A program made the translations under genes and the position numbers. Shown here one piece after another: positions 17,893-26,185 of a stretch of DNA of 55,088 nucleotides. The notes beneath the pieces were generated by a model. That model had not been told where the DNA came from and made no database searches. It saw only the letters and a program-made list of their open reading frames with translations. Position 1 is the stretch's first letter. The number at the start of each line of letters is the position of its first letter. The stretch spans positions 1-55,088 of the forward strand of contig NZ_JARANT010000004.1 in assembly GCF_029889805.1 (NCBI RefSeq). Direction: 5' to 3'. The DNA is from Halorubrum sp. Boch-26. GTDB taxonomy: Archaea; Halobacteriota; Halobacteria; Halobacteriales; Haloferacaceae.

Positions 17893-19743
17893 TTATTTTT
17901 CGGTCCGCGTCTCTTCAGCGTCGGTAACATCGCCGCCGCTCTCGTCGGTAACCTCGTCGCCGCTCCCGTCACCGTGGTCGGCGGCGTTATGATCGGGATC
18001 GTCCTCTGGGTTGTCAGCGGGTCCCTCGTCTGCGTCACCGGGGTCGCCGTCGGCATTACCACCGGCGTCATCTCCCGCGGAGTCGACATCGGCTGCGTCT
18101 TCGCCCTCGTCGTCCCCGTCAGCTTCGACGTCGGGGGGATCGGTCGGGTTCGCGGGCCGGAAGCCCGCCGTCTCCAGTTCGGACTCCGAGCCGCCGTTCA
18201 GCTCGTGACCGCGCTCCTGCAGCACCTCCCGCGCGGCCTCCCGGTCGACCGTGCCCGAGACGGTCCGCGGGAGCTCGTCGACGAGCGCGAGCGTTTTCGG
18301 GACCTTGAACCCGGTGAGCCGCTCCCGGAGGAACGAGGAGAGAGCCGACTCGTCCACCGTCCCCTCCGTTCGGTCGCCGACCGCGAGCAGCGCGCCGACC
18401 CGCTCGCCCCACACCTCGTCGTCGAGGCCGACGACGGCGACGTCCTCGATCTCGTCGAACCCGCGGAGCACGTCCGTCACCTCGCCGGGTTCGACGTTCT
18501 CGCCGCCGGTGATGATCCGGTCGTCGAGGCGGTTGACCACGTAGAGGTAGCCGTCCTCGTCGACCCGTCCCACGTCGCCGGTGTGGAGGCCGTGCGGACC
18601 GAACGCCGAGCGGTCCAGTTCGATGTCCGCTTCGTCGTCGGCGTCGGGCGAACGCTCGAGATACCCCGGCGTCACCGTCGGGCCGTCGACGACGATCTCC
18701 CCCGTCTCGCCGGTCTCGACCGGCGCGCCGCCCTCGTCGACGACCGTCACGTCGGTGCCGAACAGGGGTCGACCGACCGTGCCGAGCCGACTCTTCGTCT
18801 GTCGCGGGGTCGCGGTCGCGATCTGCGAGGCCGACTCGGTCATTCCGTAGGTGGGATACACCGGGACCGAGTAGTCGCGACAGCGCTCCAGCAGCTCGTC
18901 CGGCGCCGGCGCGCCCCCGAGCAGGACCACGCGGAGCGTGTCCGAGAGGGTGCCGCGCCTGTCGAGCATCCGCTCGAGCATCGTCGGCACGAGCGAGACG
19001 CCGGTCACGTCGTACGTGTCGAGGTCGTCGGCGGTGCCGCCGGCGTCGAACCCCTCCCGGAGCACGAGCGTCGTCCCGTACAGCGCAGAGCGGTAGACCG
19101 GCGCGAGCCCGCCCATGTGGTGGAGGGAGAGAGAGACGAGCCAGCGGTCGCCGGGGTCGACTCCGAGCCGGAACGCGGAGGCGACCGCGGAGCTGTACAC
19201 GTTGCCCGCGGTGAGCGGGACCGGCTTGGGCTCTCCCGTCGTCCCCGAGGTGAAGAGGATACAGAGGTGATCGGAGAACTCCCACTCGGGCGGCTCGACC
19301 GGCGCCGGTTCGACGTCGTGGACGGCGGTGACGGTCGCGTCGGTCGGGTCGTCGACGGAGAACACGGGCGTATCCGCGGTCCCGTCGACGGCCGCCAGCG
19401 CGTCGTCCTCGGTGGGCTCCGCGCAGACGACGGCCGAGAGATCCGCTCGCTCGATCCGTGCCGAGAGCTCTCTCGGCGTGAGCTCCTGCCCGAGCGGGAC
19501 GAACGTTGCCCCGATTCGCATCGCCGCGTGGACCAAACCGACGGTTCCGACGTACGGCGGGGTGATCACGCCGAGTCTGTCGCTCGACTCGATCCCGTGG
19601 GCGACGAGACGCCCGGCCGTCTCAGAGACGAGCCGGTCGAGGTCCGTGTACGTCCACGTTTCGCCGTCCTCGGCCCGTATGAGCGCCGCGTCGTCCGGCG
19701 AGGCGGCGACCCGCTGTGAGAGCCAGTCGCGCACGGGGGTCAC
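17893..19743 (-). CDS. menE: Adenylate-forming acyl-CoA ligase, probably o-succinylbenzoate-CoA ligase (MenE-like)
   Basis: 616 residues starting at GTG 19743. The ANL-superfamily signatures are present: LFTSGTTGEPKP (P-loop, about residue 163), YPTYGMTESASQIA (A5), LHTGDVGRVDEDGYLYVVNRLDDRIITGGENV (A7/A8) and LPRTVSGTVDREAA with the region of the catalytic Lys. The enzyme adenylates a carboxylate and loads CoA. The short ANL core and the presence of isochorismate synthase in the same window favour MenE of menaquinone synthesis, but a general acyl-CoA synthetase cannot be excluded. The last 100 or so residues (about 515-616) are a highly acidic Asp/Gly/Glu-rich tail that is not part of the family fold. 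Confidence 0.75.
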   Translation of the reverse strand: MTPVRDWLSQRVAASPDDAALIRAEDGETWTYTDLDRLVSETAGRLVAHGIESSDRLGVITPPYVGTVGLVHAAMRIGATFVPLGQELTPRELSARIERADLSAVVCAEPTEDDALAAVDGTADTPVFSVDDPTDATVTAVHDVEPAPVEPPEWEFSDHLCILFTSGTTGEPKPVPLTAGNVYSSAVASAFRLGVDPGDRWLVSLSLHHMGGLAPVYRSALYGTTLVLREGFDAGGTADDLDTYDVTGVSLVPTMLERMLDRRGTLSDTLRVVLLGGAPAPDELLERCRDYSVPVYPTYGMTESASQIATATPRQTKSRLGTVGRPLFGTDVTVVDEGGAPVETGETGEIVVDGPTVTPGYLERSPDADDEADIELDRSAFGPHGLHTGDVGRVDEDGYLYVVNRLDDRIITGGENVEPGEVTDVLRGFDEIEDVAVVGLDDEVWGERVGALLAVGDRTEGTVDESALSSFLRERLTGFKVPKTLALVDELPRTVSGTVDREAAREVLQERGHELNGGSESELETAGFRPANPTDPPDVEADGDDEGEDAADVDSAGDDAGGNADGDPGDADEGPADNPEDDPDHNAADHGDGSGDEVTDESGGDVTDAEETRTEK

Positions 19744-19761
19744 CCCCGGCGCGGGGGCGAC

Positions 19762-20196
19762 TCACTCATCGTCCGAGTGTCGAACGGTGAGTACCGGCAC
19801 GTCCGACGTCCGGACCACCCGTTCCGTGACGCTGCCGAGAAGGTACCGGTCGAGGCCCTTCCGGCCGTGCGTCCCCATCACGACTATGTCGATGCCGTGC
19901 TCGTCGACGTAGTCACGGATCGAGCGGTACGCGGTTCCCGCGGCGACCGTCGTCTCGCAGTCCACGCCCGCGCGCTCGGCGGCGTCCGCGACCCGCCGCG
20001 TAGCCTCCCTGCCCTCGGATTCGAGGGCGTCGACGACGACCTCGGCGCCGGCCTCGAGCGTCGAGTACGCCGCGCCGTCGACGACGTACAGCGCGTGAAG
20101 CGTGGCGTCGTACCGCCCGGCGAGGTCGATCGCGTGCTCGATGGCGGCGTCGGATGCAGGGCTGCCGTCGGTCGGAACGAGGATCTGCGAGTACAT
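19762..20196 (-). CDS. Universal stress protein (UspA family)
   Basis: 144 residues, single UspA domain. It opens with the family hallmark ILVPTDGSPASDAA and closes with MGTHGRKGLDRYLLGSVTERVV, which fits the G-x2-G-x9-G-S ATP-binding pattern, so it is probably of the nucleotide-binding class. It ends 18 bp upstream of the menE-like gene on the same strand, so read-through is likely. UspA proteins modulate stress survival; no specific partner is evident. Confidence 0.93.
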   Translation of the reverse strand: MYSQILVPTDGSPASDAAIEHAIDLAGRYDATLHALYVVDGAAYSTLEAGAEVVVDALESEGREATRRVADAAERAGVDCETTVAAGTAYRSIRDYVDEHGIDIVVMGTHGRKGLDRYLLGSVTERVVRTSDVPVLTVRHSDDE

Positions 20197-20222
20197 CTTA
20201 CGACTCGATACGCTCGGTACCG

Positions 20223-20231
20223 ATTAAAAAC
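20223..20231 (-). promoter_or_regulatory. TATA element of the universal stress protein gene
   Basis: On the minus strand the sequence reads GTTTTTAAT, centred about 31 bp upstream of the start at 20196, the best AT-rich hexamer in the spacer and at the right archaeal distance for a near-leaderless mRNA. Confidence 0.45.
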
Positions 20232-20340
20232 CCGATCACGACGGATCGTTCTCGGAACGATCGCACGACTGCACTGTGACAAGGAACTCCCCCGCGAGCC
20301 TAATCGCACCGCGAAAACGCCGTCGAGGCCCGCCTCGTCG

Positions 20341-21297
20341 CTAGCGAAAGCCCATCGCTTCGATCTGCTCTTGGTACCGGTTGCGGATGGTGACCTCGGT
20401 CACCTGCGCGACGTCGGCGACTTCGCGCTGGGTCTTCTTCTCGTTGCAGAGCAGCGAGGCGGCGTAGATCGCGGCGGCGGCGAAGCCGGTCGGCGACTTG
20501 CCGGAGAGCAGCCCCTGCTCGGCGGAGACGTCGATGATCTCCGTCGCCTTCGACTGGACCTCCTCGCTCAGCTCTAGGGAAGACGCGAAGCGCGGGACGA
20601 ACTGTTTGGGGTCGACGGGCTTCAGTTCTAACCCGAGCTCCTGAGAAATATAACGGTACGTCCGGCCGATCTCCTTCTGTGGTACCCGCGAGACGTCGGC
20701 GACCTCGTCGAGCGAGCGGGGGATTCCCTCCTGTCGGCAGGCGGCGTACAGCGCGGCGGTGGAGACGCCCTCGATCGACCGGCCTCGAATCAGGTCCTCG
20801 TTCAACGCTCGTCGATAGATGACGGAGGCAACTTCGCGTACCGACCGGGGAACGCCGAGCGCGCTCGCCATGCGGTCGATCTCCGAAAGCGCGAACTGGA
20901 GGTTGCGCTCGCCCGCGTCCTTCGTGCGGATCCGCTCTTGCCACTTGCGCAGCCGGTGCATCTGCGACCGCTTCTCGGAGGAGAGCGACCGTCCGTACGC
21001 GTCCTTGTCCTTCCAGTCGATCGTCGTCGTCAGCCCCTTGTCGTGCATCGTCTCGGTGATGGGGGCCCCGACGCGCGACTTCGACTGCCGCTCGGAGTGG
21101 TTGAACGCTCGCCACTCCGGCCCGCGGTCGATGTTCCGCTCGTCTAACACCAGCCCGCAGTCCTCACACACGAGTTCCTGATCGGCGTCCGTGACGATCT
21201 CTTCCGACTCGCACTCCGGGCAGGAGAGCGTTTCCGTCTCGTCCGACTCTCGCTCTGTGTTCCGCTCCTGTTGGCGCTGGCGGCTCGGACGTTCCAT
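20341..21297 (-). CDS. tfb: Transcription initiation factor IIB (TFB)
   Basis: 318 residues from the ATG at 21297. An N-terminal zinc ribbon uses Cys26, Cys29, Cys44 and Cys47. Next comes the B-reader/linker segment ([19 protein letters not shown]) and two cyclin-like repeats (about 125-215 and 220-310), the second carrying the helix-turn-helix [18 protein letters not shown] that contacts the BRE. It bridges TBP-bound promoter DNA and RNA polymerase. Haloarchaea encode several TFB paralogues; which one this is cannot be said from one sequence. It stands alone with its own strong TATA. Confidence 0.95.
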   Translation of the reverse strand: MERPSRQRQQERNTERESDETETLSCPECESEEIVTDADQELVCEDCGLVLDERNIDRGPEWRAFNHSERQSKSRVGAPITETMHDKGLTTTIDWKDKDAYGRSLSSEKRSQMHRLRKWQERIRTKDAGERNLQFALSEIDRMASALGVPRSVREVASVIYRRALNEDLIRGRSIEGVSTAALYAACRQEGIPRSLDEVADVSRVPQKEIGRTYRYISQELGLELKPVDPKQFVPRFASSLELSEEVQSKATEIIDVSAEQGLLSGKSPTGFAAAAIYAASLLCNEKKTQREVADVAQVTEVTIRNRYQEQIEAMGFR

Positions 21298-21319
21298 TAT
21301 AAGGTTTCTGGTTATTGCC

Positions 21320-21331
21320 GCATTTAAACCT
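21320..21331 (-). promoter_or_regulatory. TATA/BRE of the tfb gene
   Basis: The minus strand reads AAGGTTTAAATG, with TTTAAA 26-31 bp upstream of the tfb ATG at 21297. It is a canonical archaeal core promoter with a purine-rich BRE-like stretch just 5'. Confidence 0.55.
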
Positions 21332-21558
21332 TTGTCCCGGATCCGCCGGCGTCGTCGGCCCGTCCCGTTTCCGCGCAACTGGACTCAAACGAATTTTCAA
21401 GCGCTCAGGAGCTCGTTTACGTTATCGTTTCGTCACCGCTGCCGCGTTCTCAGACAGCGAGAACACCGCGTGTCGAACACGAAACGTGACCGCCGTGGCG
21501 GGTCACATTTCCGGCGAGGCGCTCGCACCGATCTATTACCATCAAACATTCACAAAGA

Positions 21559-21580
21559 CTTTTGTATAACTATAACATAT
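21559..21580 (+). promoter_or_regulatory. AT-rich promoter of the METTL5-like operon
   Basis: ACTTTTGTATAAC and the following TATAACATAT form a 22-bp AT-rich stretch ending 9 bp before the ATG at 21589. The TTGTATA part sits about 25 bp upstream of the start, predicting a leaderless message. Confidence 0.5.
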
Positions 21581-21588
21581 TAGCGGTC

Positions 21589-21990
21589 ATGAGCACGACG
21601 CAGTCCGACGCGATCGAGGGGACGCTCCGCGGCTGTCGACCCGCGGAGATCGATCCGATCGTCATCGACGCCGCCGACCTCGACAGCACCGCGCCCGAGC
21701 ACCTCCGCGATCTCAAGGCCGAGCTCTCGGCCCGCGGCTACCAGCCGGCGACGCTGTCGGTCGAAGCCCGTTTCGACTGCGAGGACACGCTCGCGACCCA
21801 GCGCGAGGCCGACCGACTCCGCGAGTTCGTCCGCGCCGCGTCGTTCCTCGGTGCCGGTCGGATCGAGGTCCACCTCGGCGAGGTCTCGGACTCGAACGCC
21901 GCGGAACCGGCGCTGTCGGCGCTGGCCGAGCGCGCCAGCCGCGAGGGGGTCGAGCTCGTTCGGGCCGACGCCGACGCGACCAAGGCCTGA
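21589..21990 (+). CDS. Haloarchaeal protein of unknown function, co-transcribed with a METTL5-like methylase
   Basis: 133 residues from ATG 21589, chosen because the promoter ends just before it. The sequence alternates predicted strands and helices (PIVIDAADLD, RGYQPATLSVEARFDCEDTLATQREADRL, AGRIEVHLGEVS, REGVELVRADADA), giving an alpha/beta fold. There is one Cys, no membrane segment and no known catalytic motif. Its stop is 3 bp before the methylase start, so they form a tight two-gene unit. A role as partner or regulator of the methylase is inference; I do not recognise the family. Confidence 0.75.
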   Translation: MSTTQSDAIEGTLRGCRPAEIDPIVIDAADLDSTAPEHLRDLKAELSARGYQPATLSVEARFDCEDTLATQREADRLREFVRAASFLGAGRIEVHLGEVSDSNAAEPALSALAERASREGVELVRADADATKA

Positions 21991-21993
21991 CGG

Positions 21994-22617
21994 ATGGCGT
22001 CGAAGCGCTCGCTCGCGACGAAGCTCGGCGTCGTCGCCGGGTTCGAGAACCCCCGTCTCGCCCTCGAACAGTATCCGACGCCGCCCGAGCTCGCCGCCCA
22101 CGTCGTCCACCTCGCGGACCTCCACGGCGACGTCGACGGCCGGACCGTCCTCGATCTCGGAACCGGAACGGGGATGCTCGCGCTCGCCGCCGCCCTGCGC
22201 GGTCCCGCCCGCGTCTTCGGCGTCGAGCTCGACCGCGACGCGTTGAGCACCGCGACCGCCAACCAGCGCCGGGTGGCCGCGAGCGCTCCCGTCCACTGGG
22301 TCCAGGCCGACGCGACCCGACTCCCGCTTCACGTTCCGGACCCCGTGACGGTCGTCATGAATCCCCCGTTCGGCGCGCAGGACGGAAACCGGAACGCGGA
22401 CCGCGGATTTCTGTCGACGGCGAGCCGCGTCGCGACCGTCTCCTACTCGGTCCACAACGCGGGGAGCCGGGAGTTCGTGGAGGCGTTCGCGGCCGATAAC
22501 GGCGGTGAGGTGACCCACGCGTTCGCGGCCGACTTCGAGATCGACGCCCAGTTCGATCACCACGAGGACGCGTCGCGCGACATCGACGCCGAGGTGTACC
22601 GGATCGAGTGGGCGTGA
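21994..22617 (+). CDS. METTL5-like rRNA N6-adenine methyltransferase
   Basis: 207 residues, close to archaeal and eukaryotic METTL5. The N-terminal LEQYPTPPELAAHVV segment, the SAM-binding motif DLGTGTGML (54-62), the acidic ribose-binding ELDRDAL and the catalytic NPPF at 123-126 mark an N6-adenine amino-methylase. METTL5 methylates the 18S rRNA adenosine in the decoding region and needs TRMT112 in eukaryotes; an archaeal small-subunit rRNA target is inferred by homology. The gene ends 2 bp from the convergent rhomboid gene. Confidence 0.87.
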   Translation: MASKRSLATKLGVVAGFENPRLALEQYPTPPELAAHVVHLADLHGDVDGRTVLDLGTGTGMLALAAALRGPARVFGVELDRDALSTATANQRRVAASAPVHWVQADATRLPLHVPDPVTVVMNPPFGAQDGNRNADRGFLSTASRVATVSYSVHNAGSREFVEAFAADNGGEVTHAFAADFEIDAQFDHHEDASRDIDAEVYRIEWA

Positions 22618-22619
22618 GC

Positions 22620-24497
22620 TTATTGGCGCCCCTCGTACCGCTCCCGCGTCGCGATCCGCACCCGCGTCTCTCCGCGCTCCGCGAAGACGGCGTCCGCCTC
22701 GCGGACGAACGCGACCCCGCGTAGCGTCACCGTCTCGTTGGCTGCGGGGATCGCCGCCCGCTCGGTCTCGCCCGCATAGGCGGCGCGTAGCTCGAACCCG
22801 CCCCCTACGGCCGCGACCGTGACGTTGCGTCCGTCGATCCGCGGCTCCGCCCGCGCCGGCTCGCTCGTGAACAGCGTCGAGCGCGTTTCGTTTCGAACAG
22901 CGTCGACTCGGTACGTCGCCCCGCCGTTCGCCGCCACCCATCCCACTCGTTGGACCCAGACGGTCTCTCGCCACCCGGTCCCCCCCACGTCGACGGCGCG
23001 GTAGCCCCAGAAGGCGAGGTTCCCGCGCGACACCGCCGTGGTCCAGATCTCCCGGTCCGCGTTCTTCACGATCACCCCCGAGGTGTTGACGCTCGTCGAC
23101 CGACCGAACGCCTCGACGTCGACGACGTTCACCGTCTGGTCCTCGACGTTCTCCGCGTACGTCACCCGGTATCCCTCGACCTCGATCGGGTCGCCCGGCA
23201 GGTCGCCGTCGTCGACGACGACGAGGTTCGGGACCACTCCCGGCCCGGCGACGACCGCCAGCGCCGACGCGAGCAGCAGGAGCCCGACCGCGGCCGGCGT
23301 GGCGGATCGGATCGCCCCGCGGATCGTCTCGGGCTCCGGGACGGCCAGATCGTGACGAAACGGCTCGTCTCGCCCCGCGACCGCGAGGGCGACGACCGCT
23401 GCGAGGACAGCCAGCAGCCCGAACCCCAGCGCCCGATACAGCTCGTACCGCTCGTTCCCGAGGTACCAGTACACGGCCCAGAGACGGCGGGAGGCGCCGA
23501 AGAGGAGGATGGCTCCGAACGCGACGAGCGCGGTCGTTCGCCGGTCGTCCGTGGCGACCGCGAATTCGGTGTCGCCGTCACCGTCGACCGCCCTCCGTTC
23601 TCGCCGACGGACGAGCCACAACGCGGCGAGAACCCCCCCGATGAGCCCGAGCGCGTGGCCTTGGATCGCGACGTTCGCCCACCCCGGCGGCCCGTAGGCG
23701 CCGCTCGCTCCGGCGGTGACGACCGGGTTCCGGAGGGTCTCGTAGGCGACGTTCACCAGCGTCGCGCCCGTGAGCGCCGCGATCGTTCCGACGGGATGGA
23801 AGACGAGCGCGAACCCCCACAACGCGAAGACGACCCCCGAGAACCCGATCACCGGTCCGAGCGCGAACAGCGACGCGATGACGCCGAACAGCGCCATCGA
23901 CCCCGGCACGATCGCAACCGCGCGGACGTACGGGTTCTCGGCGAGCGAGCGAGCGTCCGCCCCCGACGCGGCCGCCGAGAGCGACGAGAGCGTCGGGAGC
24001 CGGAGGTCGGAACCGACGGCGGCGAGCCCTTCGGACCGAACCCGTCGCAGCGACGCGCGCGAGGGCAGTGCCCCCCGGAGCGTCCCCGTCTCGTCGTCCA
24101 CGTCCCGACCCCTCGGGAAGTGCCCGTAGGCGTACTCGGCGATCCCCCCGGCGACGAGCGTCGACAGGAGGTTCCCCGTGATGTGTCCTCGGTCGGCGTG
24201 TGCGAAGCTCGACCAGAGGAGCCCCTCCGGGTAGAGGTACGACCACGACCGGAACGGGATCACCACCGGCCGACTCGGGTTCTCCAAGCCGCTCTGGACG
24301 AAGAGGTACACCCCGACCACGCCGGCGACGGCGACGAGCGTCCCCCACGGCACGCCGAGCAGGAGACGCGAGCGGAGCGCGCGGGTCCACGCGCCGCTCG
24401 GTCGGTCGATCCCGTAGACGACCGCGAGCGCCACGGCGACGAGCGCGCCGCCGACGGCGAGGTGGGCGGCGTCGGACGTCAGCGCCTCCGCGACCAT
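22620..24497 (-). CDS. Rhomboid-family intramembrane serine protease with large C-terminal region
   Basis: 625 residues. The membrane core (about 15-300) carries the rhomboid dyad: GFSGVVFAL with Ser220 and IQGHALGLIGG with His281. WSSFAHADRGHITGNLL is the usual His/Asn helix preceding the active-site helices. Two further hydrophobic segments (about 325-420) follow, then a beta-rich soluble region of some 210 residues to the C-terminus, which should face outside the cell. Rhomboids cleave transmembrane substrates such as signal or surface proteins. The extra domain could select substrates. Starts at ATG 24497, 83 bp after UPF0058 on the same strand. Confidence 0.87.
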   Translation of the reverse strand: MVAEALTSDAAHLAVGGALVAVALAVVYGIDRPSGAWTRALRSRLLLGVPWGTLVAVAGVVGVYLFVQSGLENPSRPVVIPFRSWSYLYPEGLLWSSFAHADRGHITGNLLSTLVAGGIAEYAYGHFPRGRDVDDETGTLRGALPSRASLRRVRSEGLAAVGSDLRLPTLSSLSAAASGADARSLAENPYVRAVAIVPGSMALFGVIASLFALGPVIGFSGVVFALWGFALVFHPVGTIAALTGATLVNVAYETLRNPVVTAGASGAYGPPGWANVAIQGHALGLIGGVLAALWLVRRRERRAVDGDGDTEFAVATDDRRTTALVAFGAILLFGASRRLWAVYWYLGNERYELYRALGFGLLAVLAAVVALAVAGRDEPFRHDLAVPEPETIRGAIRSATPAAVGLLLLASALAVVAGPGVVPNLVVVDDGDLPGDPIEVEGYRVTYAENVEDQTVNVVDVEAFGRSTSVNTSGVIVKNADREIWTTAVSRGNLAFWGYRAVDVGGTGWRETVWVQRVGWVAANGGATYRVDAVRNETRSTLFTSEPARAEPRIDGRNVTVAAVGGGFELRAAYAGETERAAIPAANETVTLRGVAFVREADAVFAERGETRVRIATRERYEGRQ

Positions 24498-24580
24498 GTG
24501 GGAGAAGGAGCGGTCGACCGCATATCAATCCGCGGGTCGCGGGGGCCGAAGGCGTCCACCGTCCCGGCGCGACGGCGTCC

Positions 24581-24859
24581 TCAGATCTTGCTCTCGGCGT
24601 CGTCCGCGAGCTCCTCCATCCGCTTGCCGACGCGGCCGGCGGGCGAGAACTCGTCCTCGCTCATCGCGTTCGCCAGCGCGTTGCCGAGCACGAACACGGC
24701 GTGTTTGTGCTCGCTCTTCGACTTGTGGACGTGCGACGGGTCGACTTCCAGCTCGTCGTACGGGTCGAACAGCGAGCCGTCGACGGTTTCGTGCGAACGG
24801 AAGTGCTCCATGATCGTCACCATCTGTTCGTGGAGTTCGAGGAGTTCGTCTTTGTGCAT
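24581..24859 (-). CDS. UPF0058 family protein
   Basis: 92 residues, matching the archaeal UPF0058 family in length and pattern: MHKDELLELHEQMVTIMEHF, a VHKSKSEHKHAVFVLGNAL core and a GKRMEELA helix. It is an all-helical small soluble protein whose function is not established. Downstream of the ribbon-helix-helix gene and upstream of the rhomboid on the same strand; the gap of about 117 bp to the former makes separate transcription possible. Confidence 0.88.
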   Translation of the reverse strand: MHKDELLELHEQMVTIMEHFRSHETVDGSLFDPYDELEVDPSHVHKSKSEHKHAVFVLGNALANAMSEDEFSPAGRVGKRMEELADDAESKI

Positions 24860-24976
24860 GCCCCGTGATACGGGCCGTAGTCCCTTTAAGCGTTGTTGAG
24901 GGGTATACGCACGGCTCGCGGGCGGTCATCGAACGTGAACGAACAGGAGGCGGGAGTCGCGAGGTCGGCCGCCGGC

Positions 24977-25195
24977 TCAGAACACGTACTCGTCTTCGTG
25001 TCCCATCATGCCTTCGTCCTCGAACCCGCCGGAGTCGTCATCGTCGTCTCGCGGACCGCTCGTCTTAAACGCCTTAATTCCCGTCGACAGGAGCTCCTCC
25101 ACCGCCTCTTCCCGGTTGAGGAACTCCCCTTCCTCGACCATCTGGGCGATCTGCATCTCCAGATGCTCCGGCACGGTTATCTCTACTCGTGGCAT
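24977..25195 (-). CDS. Small ribbon-helix-helix DNA-binding protein
   Basis: 72 residues from ATG 25195. Residues 1-45 fit the ribbon-helix-helix fold: strand PRVEITVP, helix A with EHLEMQIAQMVEEG, and helix B with REEAVEELLSTGIKAF. An acidic tail (DDDDDSGG) follows. Such dimers bind DNA through the N-terminal strand and usually act as repressors, sometimes of their own gene. The intergenic region upstream is AT-rich and a likely target. No toxin-like partner is adjacent. Confidence 0.8.
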   Translation of the reverse strand: MPRVEITVPEHLEMQIAQMVEEGEFLNREEAVEELLSTGIKAFKTSGPRDDDDDSGGFEDEGMMGHEDEYVF

Positions 25196-25219
25196 TTCCT
25201 GCCCGGGAGTAATGGCAAT

Positions 25220-25232
25220 GGGTATATAAATG
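25220..25232 (-). promoter_or_regulatory. TATA element of the ribbon-helix-helix gene
   Basis: The minus strand reads ATTTATATACCC, a perfect archaeal TATA, centred about 30 bp upstream of the ATG at 25195. Confidence 0.6.
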
Positions 25233-25259
25233 TGGCGTCGGAGATACGAGTATGAGAAA

Positions 25260-25467
25260 GCTCTCCCCGGCAATTTTGAAAATCGAGTTTAAAAATTTGG
25301 AAGTATATCTTTAATATATAAACATTCTCGTCGTCCAGCGACACGTCCCACCGCGCTCGGGCCTTCTCTTCTCGAACAGCGACATCCGCTGAGAGTGAAG
25401 CACCTGCCGTACCGGGAGCGCGATACGGAGCGATACGCATACGTGGGCACGAGCCCAACCTCGGTAC
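25260..25467. other. AT-rich intergenic region and possible 5' leader
   Basis: The 272-bp spacer between divergent genes has no ORF. Positions about 25270-25327 are markedly AT-rich, with AAATTTGG and TTTAATATATAAAC, unlike the roughly 65-70% GC surroundings. TTAATATATAA near 25312-25322 could be the TATA for the oxidoreductase gene at 25468, which would leave a transcribed leader of roughly 120 nt. Direct near-repeats GGAGCGCGATACGG and GGAGCGATACGC lie at 25416-25440. No known riboswitch was recognised. Confidence 0.4.
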
Positions 25468-26118
25468 ATGACCGGATCCGGCGCCCCGGACGCTGCGGCC
25501 GAGACCGACGCCGACGCCGAAACCGCTGCCGAGGATCTCACGGGACTCTACCGAGAGTACGGTGACGACCGACTCCCTCCGGGCCAGCGCGAGACCGACC
25601 GCTTTCCGGTGCTTTCGAAGAGCGGGACGCCCTCGTGGGACCCGGAGACGTTCGCGTTCGATGTCTGGGGCGCCGTCGACGAGCCCCTCGCGTACTCCTT
25701 GTCGGAGTTCCGCGAGCTCCCGGCCGTCACCCAGCGACAGGACTTCCACTGCGTCACGGGATGGAGCAAGTTCGACTGCGCGTTCACCGGCGTCGAGTTC
25801 GCGGAGATCGCCGACCGAGCCGGAATCGGCGACGACGTCGAGCACGTCCTCTTTCACGCGCTCGACGGCTATACCACGAACCTCTCGCTCGACGAGTGTA
25901 CCCGCGACGGCGTCCTGTTCGCGTACGGCTACGACGACGGCGACCTCCCGGCGGACCACGGCGGCCCGATCAGGGTCGTCACCCCGCACAAGTACGCGTA
26001 CAAGGGTTCCAAGTGGGTCTCGGGGGTGGAGTTCCTCACGGAGAAAGAGCTCGGCTACTGGGAGAAGCGCGGGTACAGCGACACCGCAAATCCGTGGAAC
26101 GAGGAGCGGTACTGCTGA
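25468..26118 (+). CDS. Molybdopterin-dependent oxidoreductase (sulfite-oxidase/YedY-type domain)
   Basis: 216 residues consisting of little more than the SUOX-type molybdopterin domain. HCVTGWSKFDC supplies Cys95, the expected Mo-ligand cysteine. HALDGYTTNLSLDE, HGGPIRVVTPHKYAYKGSKWV and the C-terminal WEKRGYSDTANPWNEERY are hallmarks of this family. It lacks a Tat signal and the C-terminal Mo-cofactor dimerisation domain of true sulfite oxidases, so it is probably a cytoplasmic single-domain enzyme acting on an unknown substrate. The first 30 residues are acidic and disordered. Confidence 0.85.
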   Translation: MTGSGAPDAAAETDADAETAAEDLTGLYREYGDDRLPPGQRETDRFPVLSKSGTPSWDPETFAFDVWGAVDEPLAYSLSEFRELPAVTQRQDFHCVTGWSKFDCAFTGVEFAEIADRAGIGDDVEHVLFHALDGYTTNLSLDECTRDGVLFAYGYDDGDLPADHGGPIRVVTPHKYAYKGSKWVSGVEFLTEKELGYWEKRGYSDTANPWNEERYC

Positions 26119-26185
26119 CGATCGGCGCCCGCCTCGACCCCCGCGATAGTCAGGATAAAGGGGCCGCGGTACCCAGTCACGTGTA

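Noticed and set aside
24977-25195. Ribbon-helix-helix gene as an antitoxin of a toxin-antitoxin pair
   Set aside because: No small toxin-like gene overlaps or adjoins it; the next gene is UPF0058, 117 bp away.
25380-25440. CTGAGAG followed by CACCTGCCG, resembling pieces of a TPP riboswitch
   Set aside because: The pyrimidine- and pyrophosphate-sensor helices and conserved GAUAAUGC-type core are missing; the gene downstream is not thiamine-related.
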